A stretch of 64,000 nucleotides of DNA from Himantopus leucocephalus (GCA_003993805.1 RSEF01000001.1:78015123-78079122); one strand, 5' to 3'. Positions 49,509-59,862 are shown, counted from the stretch's first letter. Notes: generated from the letters alone by a model not told the origin. Program-made: numbers and translations.

Positions 49509-52500
49509 CTGGGGAAAAAAGCAAAGTTCTTTTAGAGTGTTACATTTGGTTGAATAAACCACTTCAAACTTCAGTATTTTTAAGCAACTTCAAAGCATGC
49601 TACTGTTAAGGTGCTAACACAACTGCTGGCTTCCTCAGCAGTGAGGACTTTATTCAACTACTGAAATGATTTTGGCATGTTCACCTGACATCACTCTGGT
49701 CTCTTGTGCCACACTTCACATTTTTAAGCTTCTGATTTTCTGTAGGAAAGGATTTAGCTTTTGCCCAGGATCTTTGTAATATTAGGGACTTACATGAGGT
49801 ATATGAGTGCACCTGGGTGTGCAAGAATGCAAAGAAAAGTAGGGAAGAAGACAGATAGCTGGAATTTTCTCATAGCCTCTTTCAACTGAACATCAATTAA
49901 TTGGATGACTATGACTGCAACTACTAGGCTTCATGGCCCAGATGGTCTATTCCAATCCCATAAACTCAGTTTGTAGTTTCCACAAAGACAATATGAAATA
50001 TCCTATACATGAAACATTGTATAAATCTTCATGAAGTTCAATCGTCTTGAAGAATGTTATTTTTGAACATCTAACAGGTGTGACAGTTACGCTTTTTGTT
50101 CATTTTCTTCACTACTAAGCACTAAAATAGCTGAAAAATGTTTGAAATTTTGAAACCATAATATAATTTACTAAAAATGTGTTAGGACTGAACTCCAGAT
50201 CTTGAAGTACTCTTTCACGCCTCTTCCAAAACCTTCCCTGCTCTCTTCACCTCTTCAGATAAATTATACTTTCAGCCAAATTTACTGATTGAAACAACCT
50301 CTAAGCCTTACTAATTATGTCAAATTTCACAGCCAACTAGAATCAGAACATGGTGCTGTTTTGCAGCTGCTTTCTGAAGTCATTTATCATTACATTGCAA
50401 CATATACTCCAGCTCTTTTTTTTTTTTTCCCAAAAAAGTACACTGAAAAAGTAATGTCACACAACAAATTCTAGTCACTTATACAGAAGAGAAGCCATGC
50501 TAAATCTATGTAGCATTCTCTGTTGCCATGAAGCTTGCAAAAAAAAAATATAGTGAACTGCCACTAAGAACCACTGTTGGGAGGAAAAAATGGATGCTGC
50601 AGCACCAATGGAGTAACTAGAACCACACTTACTTCCTAGGTCTGGAGAAGTCTCAACAGCTCTGCAAAACAGCAACACAAGATTTCATAATACAGTGTTT
50701 TAAAAATCTAATCTGTGTAAATGACTCTGTGAGGTGGTTGTCATTTCTCTAATGTAACAATTAGAGTTAAAAGGGCACCTGGTCATAAAGTTAGTATCGA
50801 CTTAGTTGTCCTCTTAGAATTTACAAATAGAAAAGAACTACTCCTCACCAAAAAGTGCCCGTTTTTATAGAACAACCAGAAAACTAAACAATTAATAACT
50901 CCCTGAACCACTCAGGAGGAGAAAAGGAAAATTCAGAGCATCTTTACAGCCCACTGAGATTAGATGACTCTTTCAGAGATTTTAAGCCAGAAGACACATA
51001 CAGAAATACACAACAATCATCTACATTTGCAAGGTTGTATTGTTCTGAAATCAGAGCAGATACTTATTTTCATGATCTTCCCTAATGGTGGTTTAAATGA
51101 GAACAGTTCATTCACATTCGAGTTTTTGGTGCAAAAATATATATAGCAAATAAACTGTTAGCTTCATTAATGAATAATTATATGGAAAGTATTGTATTAA
51201 AGCTTTCCTTATTAATACAGGTGTATCAAACAGCATCTCTAAAATTATGACTTTTGGTAACAAAATTTTGCCATCAGCTAAATAAAATTAAATAAGCTGC
51301 AACATTCGGCCCACTGAAATACAGCTTACATTCTGCCACGAATCTTGCAAAGTAACATACATACACTGCAGGCTGCACAATGCCATACAACTAATAGTAT
51401 TCTTCCAGAAAGCTGGTCGGCCTTCCTGTACAATTGACACATCAGTGAGTAACCTCGATTCAATCCAGCAAAAAGAGCACAGGCTTTGACTCCCATTCAG
51501 TACAATTAACGCCCTTATTACAACTCTGGAGCTCCATGACTTTAACACAGTTTTACTTTCTTCCTCCTGTTACTTCCTTTACGCTTTAGGAAAAGATACA
51601 ACTATTGCAACTGGTGTTCAAATTATACAGAAAGCTGATTTACACTTAATGTACATTGCTTCATACTAAATCAACTTACTATCATATTTTGCAACCTTCT
51701 CATCACTTCCCTCAAGTATACAGGATACTATCCAAGAGTTAGTTAGCTATTATAACCAGATGATGAATTCTTATTTTTAGTATACATGCTGACTGTTTGA
51801 ATGTGGAATGGTTTGTTCAGTAAGACAAATTAATGTATTAGTTTATTACATAAAGCAACACAAAGCACACAGGCTTGCCAAAGAGAATGGGGTGAAATTA
51901 ATTCCTTGATTTAGTATTATTCTGCTATTTAAAATAATTTTTAAAGACTCCTATGCATTACCTGCGTACACGTTCAACATCCGGATCAGTCCGCAGATAT
52001 TTTTTAGCGCTCTCGCCTTTACCAAATGATGCTGTATCTTCTGGGTTGACAAATGCCTATTTTAAACATAAACACACACGAGACATTAGAAGCCAGAATG
52101 CTTTTTCTAGTCAAGGAAGCTTACTATAAAGGTCACTCTTTTTACTAATGCCTCTATAACCCCACATAACTTGCCTGAAGTTACATGCACAGGGAATAAT
52201 ATATTGTTTGCTACAGTACTGTTTTCTTGACTCTCAACTGTATGTAGCTTCTGTGCTGACAAATTAAGGTAATGCAATTCACGCATACAGATGAAGCCTT
52301 CTTGTAAGATGGACAAGCATGGCAGATGACTGATACTCAGCCTGAAGTAATGCCAATGGGCTGAAGGATCTGGAAGGTAGAACTGTCGACCGTACTGCCT
52401 AAGTCTCTTTTTCACTATTCTTGACAAATTATCTGAAAGCCCTTTTGGATCCTTTCCTTCGTCAGAAGTCTACACAGCAATAGCATCCAAGAGTCTTACT

Positions 52501-54276
52501 GTCATACTCATTTACGACCAAGTTTCTCCCTCTCCTCTTAGGTACAAATTTTGCCACTTCCATGACCCATTATTACCTCCAAATACTGTAAGACACTATT
52601 TGAAAACAACACTTAATTCCATTGGTGCACTCTGCCGTAGATCTCTCCTTGCTGACACTTGGTAATGCATGCATTCTGTGGATCATTCAGGCTATGCAGG
52701 CTTAAGTCAAGAAAACCTTTTGATTTTAGGAGACCTACATGATTGCTTTCTAAGGCAGCCTTGATCCCTTTCTCTGAAATATCCTTGGCCTCAAAATTCT
52801 GGAGATGAGTTAATAGTATCAGCAACATTTTACCTTCTCTTGCTCCACTGCTTTCTTCCTTTCTTTTCTTAACATTTTAAGGACTGTTTTATATTAAATA
52901 GGAAATAAAAATGACTTTACCAATTTCTCTGTTTGTAGTATTCCTGTCCATCATAACAAAACCAAGTACTTCAAATTAATGGATGCCCTATTGTCACCTG
53001 CATACATACGGATCGTAACACAGTATGAGCATTAATACGGGACTCCACTAGATCTACATATAGGACCAGTACAGCTGATGTGCTTCCACAACAGCAAAAG
53101 GAAGTAAGGTTACAACACAGACAGCTGGGTCCTATTTTGAAAATACAGCACAGGGTGTGTGCTCTACTGTACTCAATCTTCAGCTGTGCCAAAGACCTAG
53201 AGAGCTATCAGAAACCAGCAGCAGCTCAAATGCCACGCTATTAGGACCTCATGAACCACAGAACAGTTCAGCTGCATTTTCTTGCACCCAGTAGGAATGA
53301 AAAGCAGTATTTCAACAAAAGGACTGCAACAAAATCCTTGAAGCACACACCGTCTTGCAGAAGTAGATCTTACAAAAATAGCTATATGGGGCAAACTCAG
53401 GGCTCCTTCAGCCCAGGACCAAGTGCTTCCAGCAGTGGCCATGAGCAGATGCCTAGAGAAGACCCAGAAAAGGGCAAACACAATACAATGCTTCCCATGA
53501 GCACTCTCTCCTAAGCTAGATGCAGCTTCTGCAATACTTAGTAAACCTCAGTTGATCTTTCATATACTTACCTAGCCTACATATCCATTCACGTAAATTT
53601 TCAGCCTGCCTCTCATTCTAGAAAAAAAATAATTTTTTTCTAAGATAATGACCCAGCCTCGGAAGGCTAAAGCAATTAAGGAAAGTAAAGAGCTTTAGAA
53701 TTAATGGATGAAAGGGTTATAGATGCATAAAAATCCAGTTCATATCCCCTCTTCTGACCCTACTAGTTGGTTATTCATGTAACATGGCTCCATATCACAT
53801 TTTATTTGCATTATAAATTGGGTACCCTGGTCACCAGCTTTCTGCAGAAGACAGTGCAAATTACAGTTATTAAAAACTCTTATTTAAAAATAACAGAAGA
53901 GTTTTAGAAGGGTAGAGTAAGTCAAATGCAACTGTAAGATACAGTCTCGTAATTATGTTAAAGATGTCGTCCATTTGAGACCAACAAAGCACCAGCACAC
54001 CAAACTCAGAATATCATTAGAGGAGGGAGGAGGAAGAAAAGGAACAGCACCAGTGTTTGAAAGCTGAAGAGAAAAGAAACACCTGTGATATCTCTGTATT
54101 TCAATAAAAATTTCAAGCTATTCTACCAGACAGTACTCCCAATTTCTTACCTTTCTTGTGATTCTGAAGTATGCTGTTATAAGACTCATTAGCATCATTT
54201 TTAGAAGAACAATAGTTGCGTAAGTAGCATAAGCCCGGAAGACTTCATTGTCAATTAACTGGGTCAATTTAGCCAT
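49262..54276 (-). CDS. MGST1: Microsomal glutathione S-transferase 1 (three coding exons)
   Basis: Join 54276-54151, 52056-51962 and 49508-49262 (minus strand): 468 bases, 155 residues plus stop, the same length as human MGST1. It is a MAPEG-family membrane enzyme of endoplasmic reticulum and outer mitochondrial membrane that conjugates glutathione to electrophiles and reduces lipid hydroperoxides, acting as a trimer. Four hydrophobic segments are visible at about residues 12-36, 76-96, 101-121 and 126-150. Family signatures include FGKGESAKKYLRTD (53-66), ERVRRGHLNDLEN (70-82) and FVGARIVHT (110-118). Arg73, Arg74, His76, Asn78, Glu81, Arg114, Tyr121 and Arg130, known or proposed glutathione-site positions, are all present. 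The protein has no cysteine: position 50, the reactive Cys of mammals, is Thr. The gene looks intact. Confidence 0.97.
49509..51961 (-). other. MGST1: MGST1 intron between coding exons 2 and 3
   Basis: About 2.45 kb, phase 2, starting GTAATG and ending TTTTTTCCCCAG. It contains AT-rich unique-looking sequence and a T14 run at 50417-50430. No alternative coding exon was recognised. Confidence 0.85.
51962..52056 (-). CDS. MGST1: MGST1 middle coding exon (residues 43-74)
   Basis: 95 bases bounded by an AG acceptor (TTTAAAATAG, weak in pyrimidines) and a CGCAG|GTAATG donor. It encodes AFVNPEDTASFGKG and on to ERVRR, the cytosolic loop between membrane segments 1 and 2. This loop carries residue 50, which is Cys in mammals and Thr here. 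Reading phase joins the flanking exons exactly (phase 0 in, phase 2 out). Confidence 0.96.
52057..54150 (-). other. MGST1: MGST1 intron between coding exons 1 and 2
   Basis: About 2.1 kb, phase 0, starting GTAAGA. It contains a probable amniote interspersed repeat at about 53395-53515. Open frames of 106 and 94 codons on the minus strand show no recognisable protein and are judged spurious. Confidence 0.85.
53395..53515 (+). repeat. Probable amniote interspersed repeat inside MGST1 intron
   Basis: 'cttcagcccaggaccaagtg', 'cttccagcagtggccatgag', 'cagatgcctagagaagaccc' and 'agaaaagggcaaacac' resemble a common sauropsid repeat reading 'agcccagtatcctgtctccagcagtggccaa...cagatgcc...gaacagggcaa'. 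Its family name is not certain to me. It lies antisense to MGST1. Confidence 0.55.
54151..54276 (-). CDS. MGST1: MGST1 first coding exon (residues 1-42)
   Basis: Begins MAKLTQLIDNEVFRAYATYA and ends FRITRK before a perfect GTAAG donor. It covers the luminal N-terminus and first membrane segment. This ATG is chosen because it aligns with the start of mammalian MGST1 (MVDLTQV...). The context before it, GGAGAAATGG, has G at +4 and A at -3, a good initiation context. The exon continues upstream as 5' UTR to about 54298. Confidence 0.96.
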
Positions 54277-54298
54277 TTCTCCACTTCTCACTGATCAC
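54277..54298 (-). other. MGST1: MGST1 5' UTR part of first coding exon
   Basis: A TTTTTTAAAG acceptor places the exon start at about 54298, leaving about 22 untranslated bases before the ATG. Alternative AG acceptors lie a few bases further in, so the boundary is approximate. Confidence 0.6.
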
Positions 54299-56607
54299 CT
54301 TTAAAAAACATCAAAGTTAGGCTAACATCATACCAATCCAAAGTTCTGATAACAAAATTGTCAGGATACCTTTTTTTTTAGCATCACTGCAACGACAGCA
54401 CAATTTTGCTGCTGTGAAAAGTTTCTTTTCAAACAAATTTATTTTTCCTCAGTTTATTTTCTCAATGGCATAATACTTTAAGATGTGAAACTATATTATC
54501 ATTTAATATTTTGCTTCCATTATATCTGTTTATTAAACTGTCAAAATATAAACCACCAAAATATTTAATGTAATTGCAGAAATAAAATTTAGTCACAAAA
54601 ATCAGTACACTTTTGAAACAACACAAGGAGTTAGACCAATTTTAGACCAATTAATTTGAAGTAGTGAATTTCCCTAAGCAGTTACCAGCATAGAAAGAGT
54701 GTGGTGACATACTATAGTGTTTAAAGAGGAAAATTAGTATTACCTACCTTTTTTTTCTTTTGTAAAATGACACAATTATAATTGCACTTCAGCTTTCAAA
54801 CTAACCAGTATCTTCCCACCCAGCAATCACTTGTGATCAAACTGAGTTAAACACGCATTTTTCTCCTTTGAGACCGTGTTCTTAAAAATTGCTTTTAGCA
54901 TGATTCACGGGCAAAGATTAAGTTGTAATGACAAAAAGCAGAGAACTATTTATGCTTTTATCATGGGAGGTTTAAGCTAATGAACTGTCTTTCCAGCGAG
55001 ACCATACCAAACCCACAATCCTATGGAGGTGGTACCTTTTATCAACACCGGAAAGTTAAGAATGGGATGAGGACTGAACACACTTAAAACAAAAAGCACG
55101 CTTCCTTGCACATTCAATTTGTGCTCTGCACAGAGCAAGGCTTTTGCCTCACTAAGTGCTTCAATCATGCACTGAGTAGGAATCCATAAAACTTGTGTGT
55201 CTTAGCTTCACTCAAGACCAAAATAAATGTACTTTCCGTTGTGGTTAACTTCATTATTTCCTATGATATAATTTTAACAACAGTAATAAAAAAGTTAATA
55301 TTATTAACTTGTTTACAGCTCTAACAATCTCTCATCTTGCTTTCAGCACGGAGTCACGGCCAGCTATAGCCAAACAAGGGAAACCGGACGAGCCAAGAGC
55401 AGCAGCAGACTATTGCTCTAAAGGCACCATCCTTGGTGGGGAGGTGGACAGGATGGAGGTAAACAGCTGTTTGCTTAGTGAAACAGATCTAGCCTTGCCT
55501 GGACCTGTCTGGCTGTGGTGATGGGATTTTGCTCCCTCCTTTATCCTTTCCAAAACAGTGCTTGGGTCACCAGGCCAAGCACTGGGTCTAGGGATTACAA
55601 GAAATTCAGTATAACTTTCCTTCCTTTCACTTCACAATACAGTAGCTCTCAAGATAATCAGCGATTCAGCAAAGATTCTTCTCAGCAGTTTCTACAGAAC
55701 CTGCATAGTTTCGCACAACGAAAAGAAGGTCAGTCTGTGGCTTCAGAGCATTTCTCCTTATGGATTTGAAAGCTATGGTGAAAATACATCCAAGAACGAT
55801 GCAGTCATGAGAAACTGTGCACCAACACCTCTAAGTTCCTCCTGCTGGAGCTACACCACCTTTATCCATGTTCCCTACTTGCAGGGTTGGCCTCTCCAAA
55901 CTCTCACAAAGCCCAGGCTTTGCCTGCGCTACGAAAAGGATGTATACTGTTGAATTCACAGGTTTAACACCAGCAGAAACGCAAAAAATACACCCCAAGT
56001 ACTAAAACAGCACCGGGCTTAAAGAGAAGAAGCTCAGTCAGCCCACAGACAGCCTGAGAGGCAAAGGTAATGCAATACTCCTCTGTGGTGTGAACGCCAA
56101 ACCCGGGTCTCGTTAAGCGCCCAGGTCTGGAGCCCACCTAAAAGGTCTTAAAAGCTGGTGGGTCAAGACCCCTCAGCTGCTGTGCGCCCGGCGGGGGCAC
56201 GGCCCGTCCCAGCGCTCCCCCACGCCTGACTTCGCCCCAGCGCGGGCCCACGGACCCGCTGCACCCAGCGGTAATTAGCACTGGGGCGGCCGTTTGTCTG
56301 TCGCTTGTTAAAACGCGACTTTTCAACGTGCGCTCGGGGTCACCGCCCAGCGCGGCCCTGCGCCGCGTTTCCACACACGCAGCTCCCGGCGGCCCAGCGC
56401 GGCCGCCGCTCCCTGCCTGCCTCCCTCCCCTCGCCCGGGCCCCTGCGCCCACGCTGCTTTAGTTCCGTGCTTCCCGGAGGGCGCGGTGGGGGGAGGACAG
56501 ACCCACACGACACGACCCACACGACAGGACGGCCCCCGGCCCCGCGGGGAAGCCCCGGGGAGCCGCCGCCGCCGACCGCCGCGGGCACCGGGCCACCCCC
56601 ATCGCCG

Positions 56608-56623
56608 CCCCCCCCCCCCCCCN
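56608..56623 (+). repeat. C15 run ending in an ambiguous base
   Basis: Fifteen C followed by the single undetermined base n at 56623. Long C runs inside CpG islands are hard to sequence, so the true length of the run is uncertain and a small gap or collapse may be hidden here. Confidence 0.95.
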
Positions 56624-56702
56624 GGCTCCAGCGCCGCCTGAGGAAAAACCCCGCCGCGTCCCCTCCCCGCACCCGCAGAGGGTTTCGCGCCCGGAAGGCG
56701 GC

Positions 56703-56733
56703 GGGTCGGGACGGGACGGGAGGGGGCAGGGGG
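56703..56733 (+). promoter_or_regulatory. G-quadruplex-type motif in promoter island
   Basis: Six G runs of 3-5 with loops of one or two bases fit the classical G-quadruplex pattern with spare runs. It lies on the plus strand, the template strand for MGST1, within the likely promoter or exon 1 region. Confidence 0.75.
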
Positions 56734-58033
56734 ACTATCCGCTCCTCGCCCGGTAGCGGGAGCCGCCATCGCGCAGCGCCCACGCACCTCACCCGCGTCC
56801 CCTCGGAAAGCGCCCACTCCGCAGCCAGCCCCGCTGCGCCCGCCCGGCCCCTACGCCTCCGCCCGCCCCAGGGCCCGGCCCGGCCCCGCCTCGCCTCGCC
56901 CCCCCCGGGCGCGGAGGCGGGTCCCAGCCCGGCGTGAGGCGAGGCCTGGCGGCCTGAGCTGCCCCCCGCCCCTCCCCGAGCGCCTCAGCCCCGCGGGCCG
57001 CCGCCGGCGCCGCCTTCGCGGCCTCTGTCCTGGCAGGGAGACCGCCGGTCCGCCCGCGGTGGGTCACCCAGGAAAGGCAGGGTTCGGGCCCAGGCCCCGG
57101 CAAACGTTACCTGGGTGGGAAAGGGGGAAAACCAGGGAAAGCAAACAAGCAAGAAAAAGGCCTCCTGTCTGAACAGCCATGGACTTTGAGACGGAGGGAC
57201 GGCAAGCGGCCTGACCCGGCCAGAGACACGCCATGGCCAGCGGTTGCACGAACTCCCGAGCGGGCTCAAAGCTGGCCTGAGAAACTGGGTGAAGCACCAG
57301 AAGTCTCAGTACTTTGGGCCCCTGCGTTGTTTTGGTGGATCTGAACTGTCACCAAAGGAAAACAAAGCAAAAAAAAATCTAAAAATGCTTGCATTGCGCA
57401 GCCGTCAGTGCTGTTGCAACCAGTATATATCATGGTGCTTTGCAAAAGCGTAACAGAAAATAAAGAAACTTCAGGGCTGGCCACAAACTTCTACCAGCGC
57501 GCTAGGGTGTGATGAAAGGAGGAAACCTGGTGTCCAAGCTTCCCACTGCTTCTTTAGAGAAAATTATGCTGTTTCCACAGCACTTCTCATAACTGGAGCA
57601 GTGCTTGTGACTAAGCAGTTCACGATAAACAAGGATGAAGAAGATAGAGCTAAACGTAGTCAGGTGCCCAGTAAAGATTTCAGAAATAATCCTAAAGATG
57701 CGTACAAAGTCAGAAAGGGATACAATTTTTAAAGCTGCATCATTATGGAAAAACTACTTAGGTACATATATTCAGCATTTATTGATGTTATTTCTAAGCT
57801 TCATGTCATGTTAAATACCTGTGTGTGCAGACCTTTGTGACTTCTTATTAATCATCAAACACAGCAAAACTCATTTGAGCAAGGACTGTAGTATCAGAAT
57901 TGTTTTTAAACGATAGTAGAAGTTGGGTTCAACAATCTTTGTTCTTGCTAAGGACAGAGCAAATAGTATTTCCTCTGAAGTCAACAAAACAACTCACATA
58001 AGCATAGATCCATACCAGGAAGTGGATTTATTT

Positions 58034-58058
58034 AAAAAAAAAAAAAAAAAAAAAAAAA
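58034..58058 (+). repeat. A25 run
   Basis: Twenty-five A followed by 'gcaggaaagcctggct' and an undetermined base n at 58075. It could be a retroposed tail or a simple expansion; the preceding 100 bases match nothing I recognise. Confidence 0.95.
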
Positions 58059-58643
58059 GCAGGAAAGCCTGGCTNCAGCTCATAACTTACTTCATTCAAG
58101 GCAGAGGAATCGTATCTTCATAAGTTTTTGTACACCACGTAACACATAATATATCCCAATCATATAGTGTAATGAGCACTATTGAAATAAAACTATAGTT
58201 ATTTTCTATTACTACTTTTTTTCTTGTTTGTTTGGCATTCTAATCCTTATCCAAATCTAGTTTAAAAATAAGGGAAGCCTACTAAGTTGACAGAGTTCAT
58301 CTAAACCCACATTATTATTCTTGAGAACAAAAGCTGGTAATTGATTTGTATGCAGTGCTCAGAACTAGACCTGGACATAACCAGAAAACCAGGAAAATGG
58401 CCATTTTCATTAGTTGTACATAGGATATAAAGAGAAGCAGAAACGCATCTAGAAATTCTACAAAAATCACTCTTTCCTTTGGATTTCATATTCCTGTTTT
58501 ACAGATTCTAGAAATTTAGATTGACTTATGTGACCTTAAAAAACACTTCTGAAATTGGGAATGCTTATATGTTCCCAGTCTTTGAATTTTGAGGCCAGCA
58601 CCTTATTAATTTTTTCCTACCGTCATTGAATTCCCCTGATTCT

Positions 58644-59045
58644 AAGGAAGATACAGAAAGAAGATACAAGGGAGGAGGACAAGAAGGGAGGGAAAAGAGG
58701 AGGGAAGGAAGAAAGAAAAAGAAAATTAGAAAAAACAATAATAGAAAAAAACAGAAATAGAAAAGAGAAAAAGAGAAGAGGGGAAGGAGAAGGGAGGGAA
58801 AAGAGGGAGGGAAGAAAGAAAAAAATAGAAAAAAAGAAAAATAGAAAAAGAGAAGAGGGAAAGGGGAAGGGAAGGGAAGGGAAAAAGGAAGAAAATAAGG
58901 GAAGAGAAGGGGAAAAAGATAAATTGAAAAATTAAAAAGGAGATGAAATAAAATGGAGAAAAGAAAAAAGAAAAAGAAAAAGGAAAGACAGAAAGAAGGA
59001 AATGAAAGAGAAAGAAAAAGAAAGAAAAGAAAACAAGAAGAGAAG
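58644..59045 (+). repeat. Polypurine (GA-rich) tract of about 400 bases
   Basis: Almost entirely A and G on the plus strand, with uninterrupted purine runs of 67 bases (58759-58825) and 53 bases (58843-58895). It includes a GGGG-AA-GGG-AA-GGG-AA-GGG stretch at 58863-58881. Such tracts can form triplex (H-DNA) and stall polymerases. The Phe/Ser-rich 115-codon frame on the other strand is a composition artefact. Confidence 0.95.
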
Positions 59046-59261
59046 CCAGTATTTCTTGCAGACCCTGAACCACTTAAGGGTGGGGAGGAATCTAAGTAGA
59101 GTGCAAAACCAGGGCCATAGTCAGTAAAGCAGAAGTGAACTTGTGCTCAAGGTCTATTTTCTTCTCAAAGTTCAGTAGCAGCATAAAGTGCCTGTACAAC
59201 ATTTGAAAACCGCTGTGATCCAAGTGAGGTTAGATGCATAACTGTGGTGATAGTTGCTCCT

Positions 59262-59335
59262 GAGGGGCCCATTCTCACAGTCCTTACTCATGTGAACTGT
59301 CCCTTTGACGCTAATAGGATTACTCTGGTAAATCA
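59262..59335. repeat. Fossil hairpin (MITE-like) element
   Basis: 'gaggggcccattctcacag', 'tccttactcatgtgaactgt' and 'ccctttgacgctaataggat' plus 'tactctggtaaatcaggg' match in order a palindromic amniote repeat (gggcccgattctgcag, tccttactcacgtgagtagt, cccattgacttcaatgggac, tactc). Confidence 0.7.
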
Positions 59336-59379
59336 GGGATGCCATATCAGCCTGATGCCCAGGGTTATACTGATCATGA

Positions 59380-59485
59380 AGGGCTTGATCTTGCAAACCT
59401 CATTCGTGTGGGCAGCCCTTTTTCATGACAATTTTCCCATTGACTTGAAGAACTATCCGTGTAGCCAGAGACAGTAGAATCAGGA
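59380..59485. repeat. Fossil hairpin (MITE-like) element
   Basis: 'gggcttgatcttgcaaacc', 'tcattcgtgtgggcagccc', 'ttcccattgacttgaagaa' and 'ctatccgtg' with a final 'gaatcagga' match the same class of palindromic repeat. It follows another copy by about 45 bases. The central 'cccattgactt' is intact. Confidence 0.7.
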
Positions 59486-59845
59486 CACAAATTTCGGGTC
59501 AGCATAAAAGTAAGAATACAAGAGTTTTTCATTTAACCTCCAGCAAGGAGTAGATACTCCCCAAGAAAGTCAGATAAGTGCAATCTTTCTCTTTTGACTG
59601 CAGGGAGGGCAAGGGAGAGGCATGTATTGATCAGCCTTGTTCCATCCTGTCTCCTTCTCTGGCTCCATTTATTCACCATAATTAGTGTGGTAAAGAAGGT
59701 ACCGATAATAATACGTTTTCACCACACCTGAAGCTTCTGTTCACCACCACCTTGCTAACATAAATTAGTTGTTTCCTCAAATAGCTCTCCTGTAAAATTG
59801 ACAAATTATGCCTCCTGCTTGAAATCAACCAATGATTTACAAATT

Positions 59846-59862
59846 AAAAAAAAAAAAAAAAA
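59846..59862 (+). repeat. A17 run
   Basis: Homopolymer A followed by 'ccaaaacc'. No retroelement body was recognised upstream. Confidence 0.95.

Larger units (their letters stand above)
54299..56787 (-). other. MGST1: Probable MGST1 first intron
   Basis: The span between the first coding exon and the CpG island. It is AT-rich at the coding-exon end and turns GC-rich near 56.1 kb. A possible MIR-like piece ('cctcagtttattttctcaatgg', about 54448-54480) is present. Small plus-strand frames at 55309-55769 resemble no known protein. The donor side is a guess. Confidence 0.5.
56100..57120 (-). promoter_or_regulatory. MGST1: CpG island, likely MGST1 promoter and exon 1
   Basis: About 1 kb of very GC-rich, CpG-dense DNA with many GC boxes (CCGCCC/GGGCGG types), 1.8-2.8 kb upstream of the MGST1 start codon. 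No TATA box was seen, as is usual for such promoters. Minus-strand donors that could end a non-coding exon 1 include GCGG|GTGAGG (exon end 56793), GAG|GTGCGT (56788) and CCCAG|GTAACG (about 57110). Two motifs fit the loose antioxidant-response core TGACnnnGC (56227-56235 and 57212-57220). Long open frames here, up to 210 codons, are GC-rich artefacts. Confidence 0.8.

Noticed and set aside
49232..49609. 125- and 76-codon plus-strand open frames
   Set aside because: They are antisense shadows of the last MGST1 coding exon, which is matched residue by residue on the minus strand.
52107..53481. Minus-strand frames of 106, 71, 73 and 94 codons between MGST1 exons
   Set aside because: They lie in the intron, lack recognisable protein features, and one overlaps a probable interspersed repeat.
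56305..56937. 210-codon plus-strand and 164/150-codon minus-strand open frames in the CpG island
   Set aside because: Pro/Arg/Gly/Ala-rich frames are expected in any GC-rich island because stop codons are AT-rich. They overlap each other on both strands, cross the undetermined base, and show no domain.
58726..59073. 115-codon minus-strand frame rich in Phe, Ser and Leu
   Set aside because: It is a direct translation of the polypurine tract's complement, so its composition comes from low-complexity DNA.
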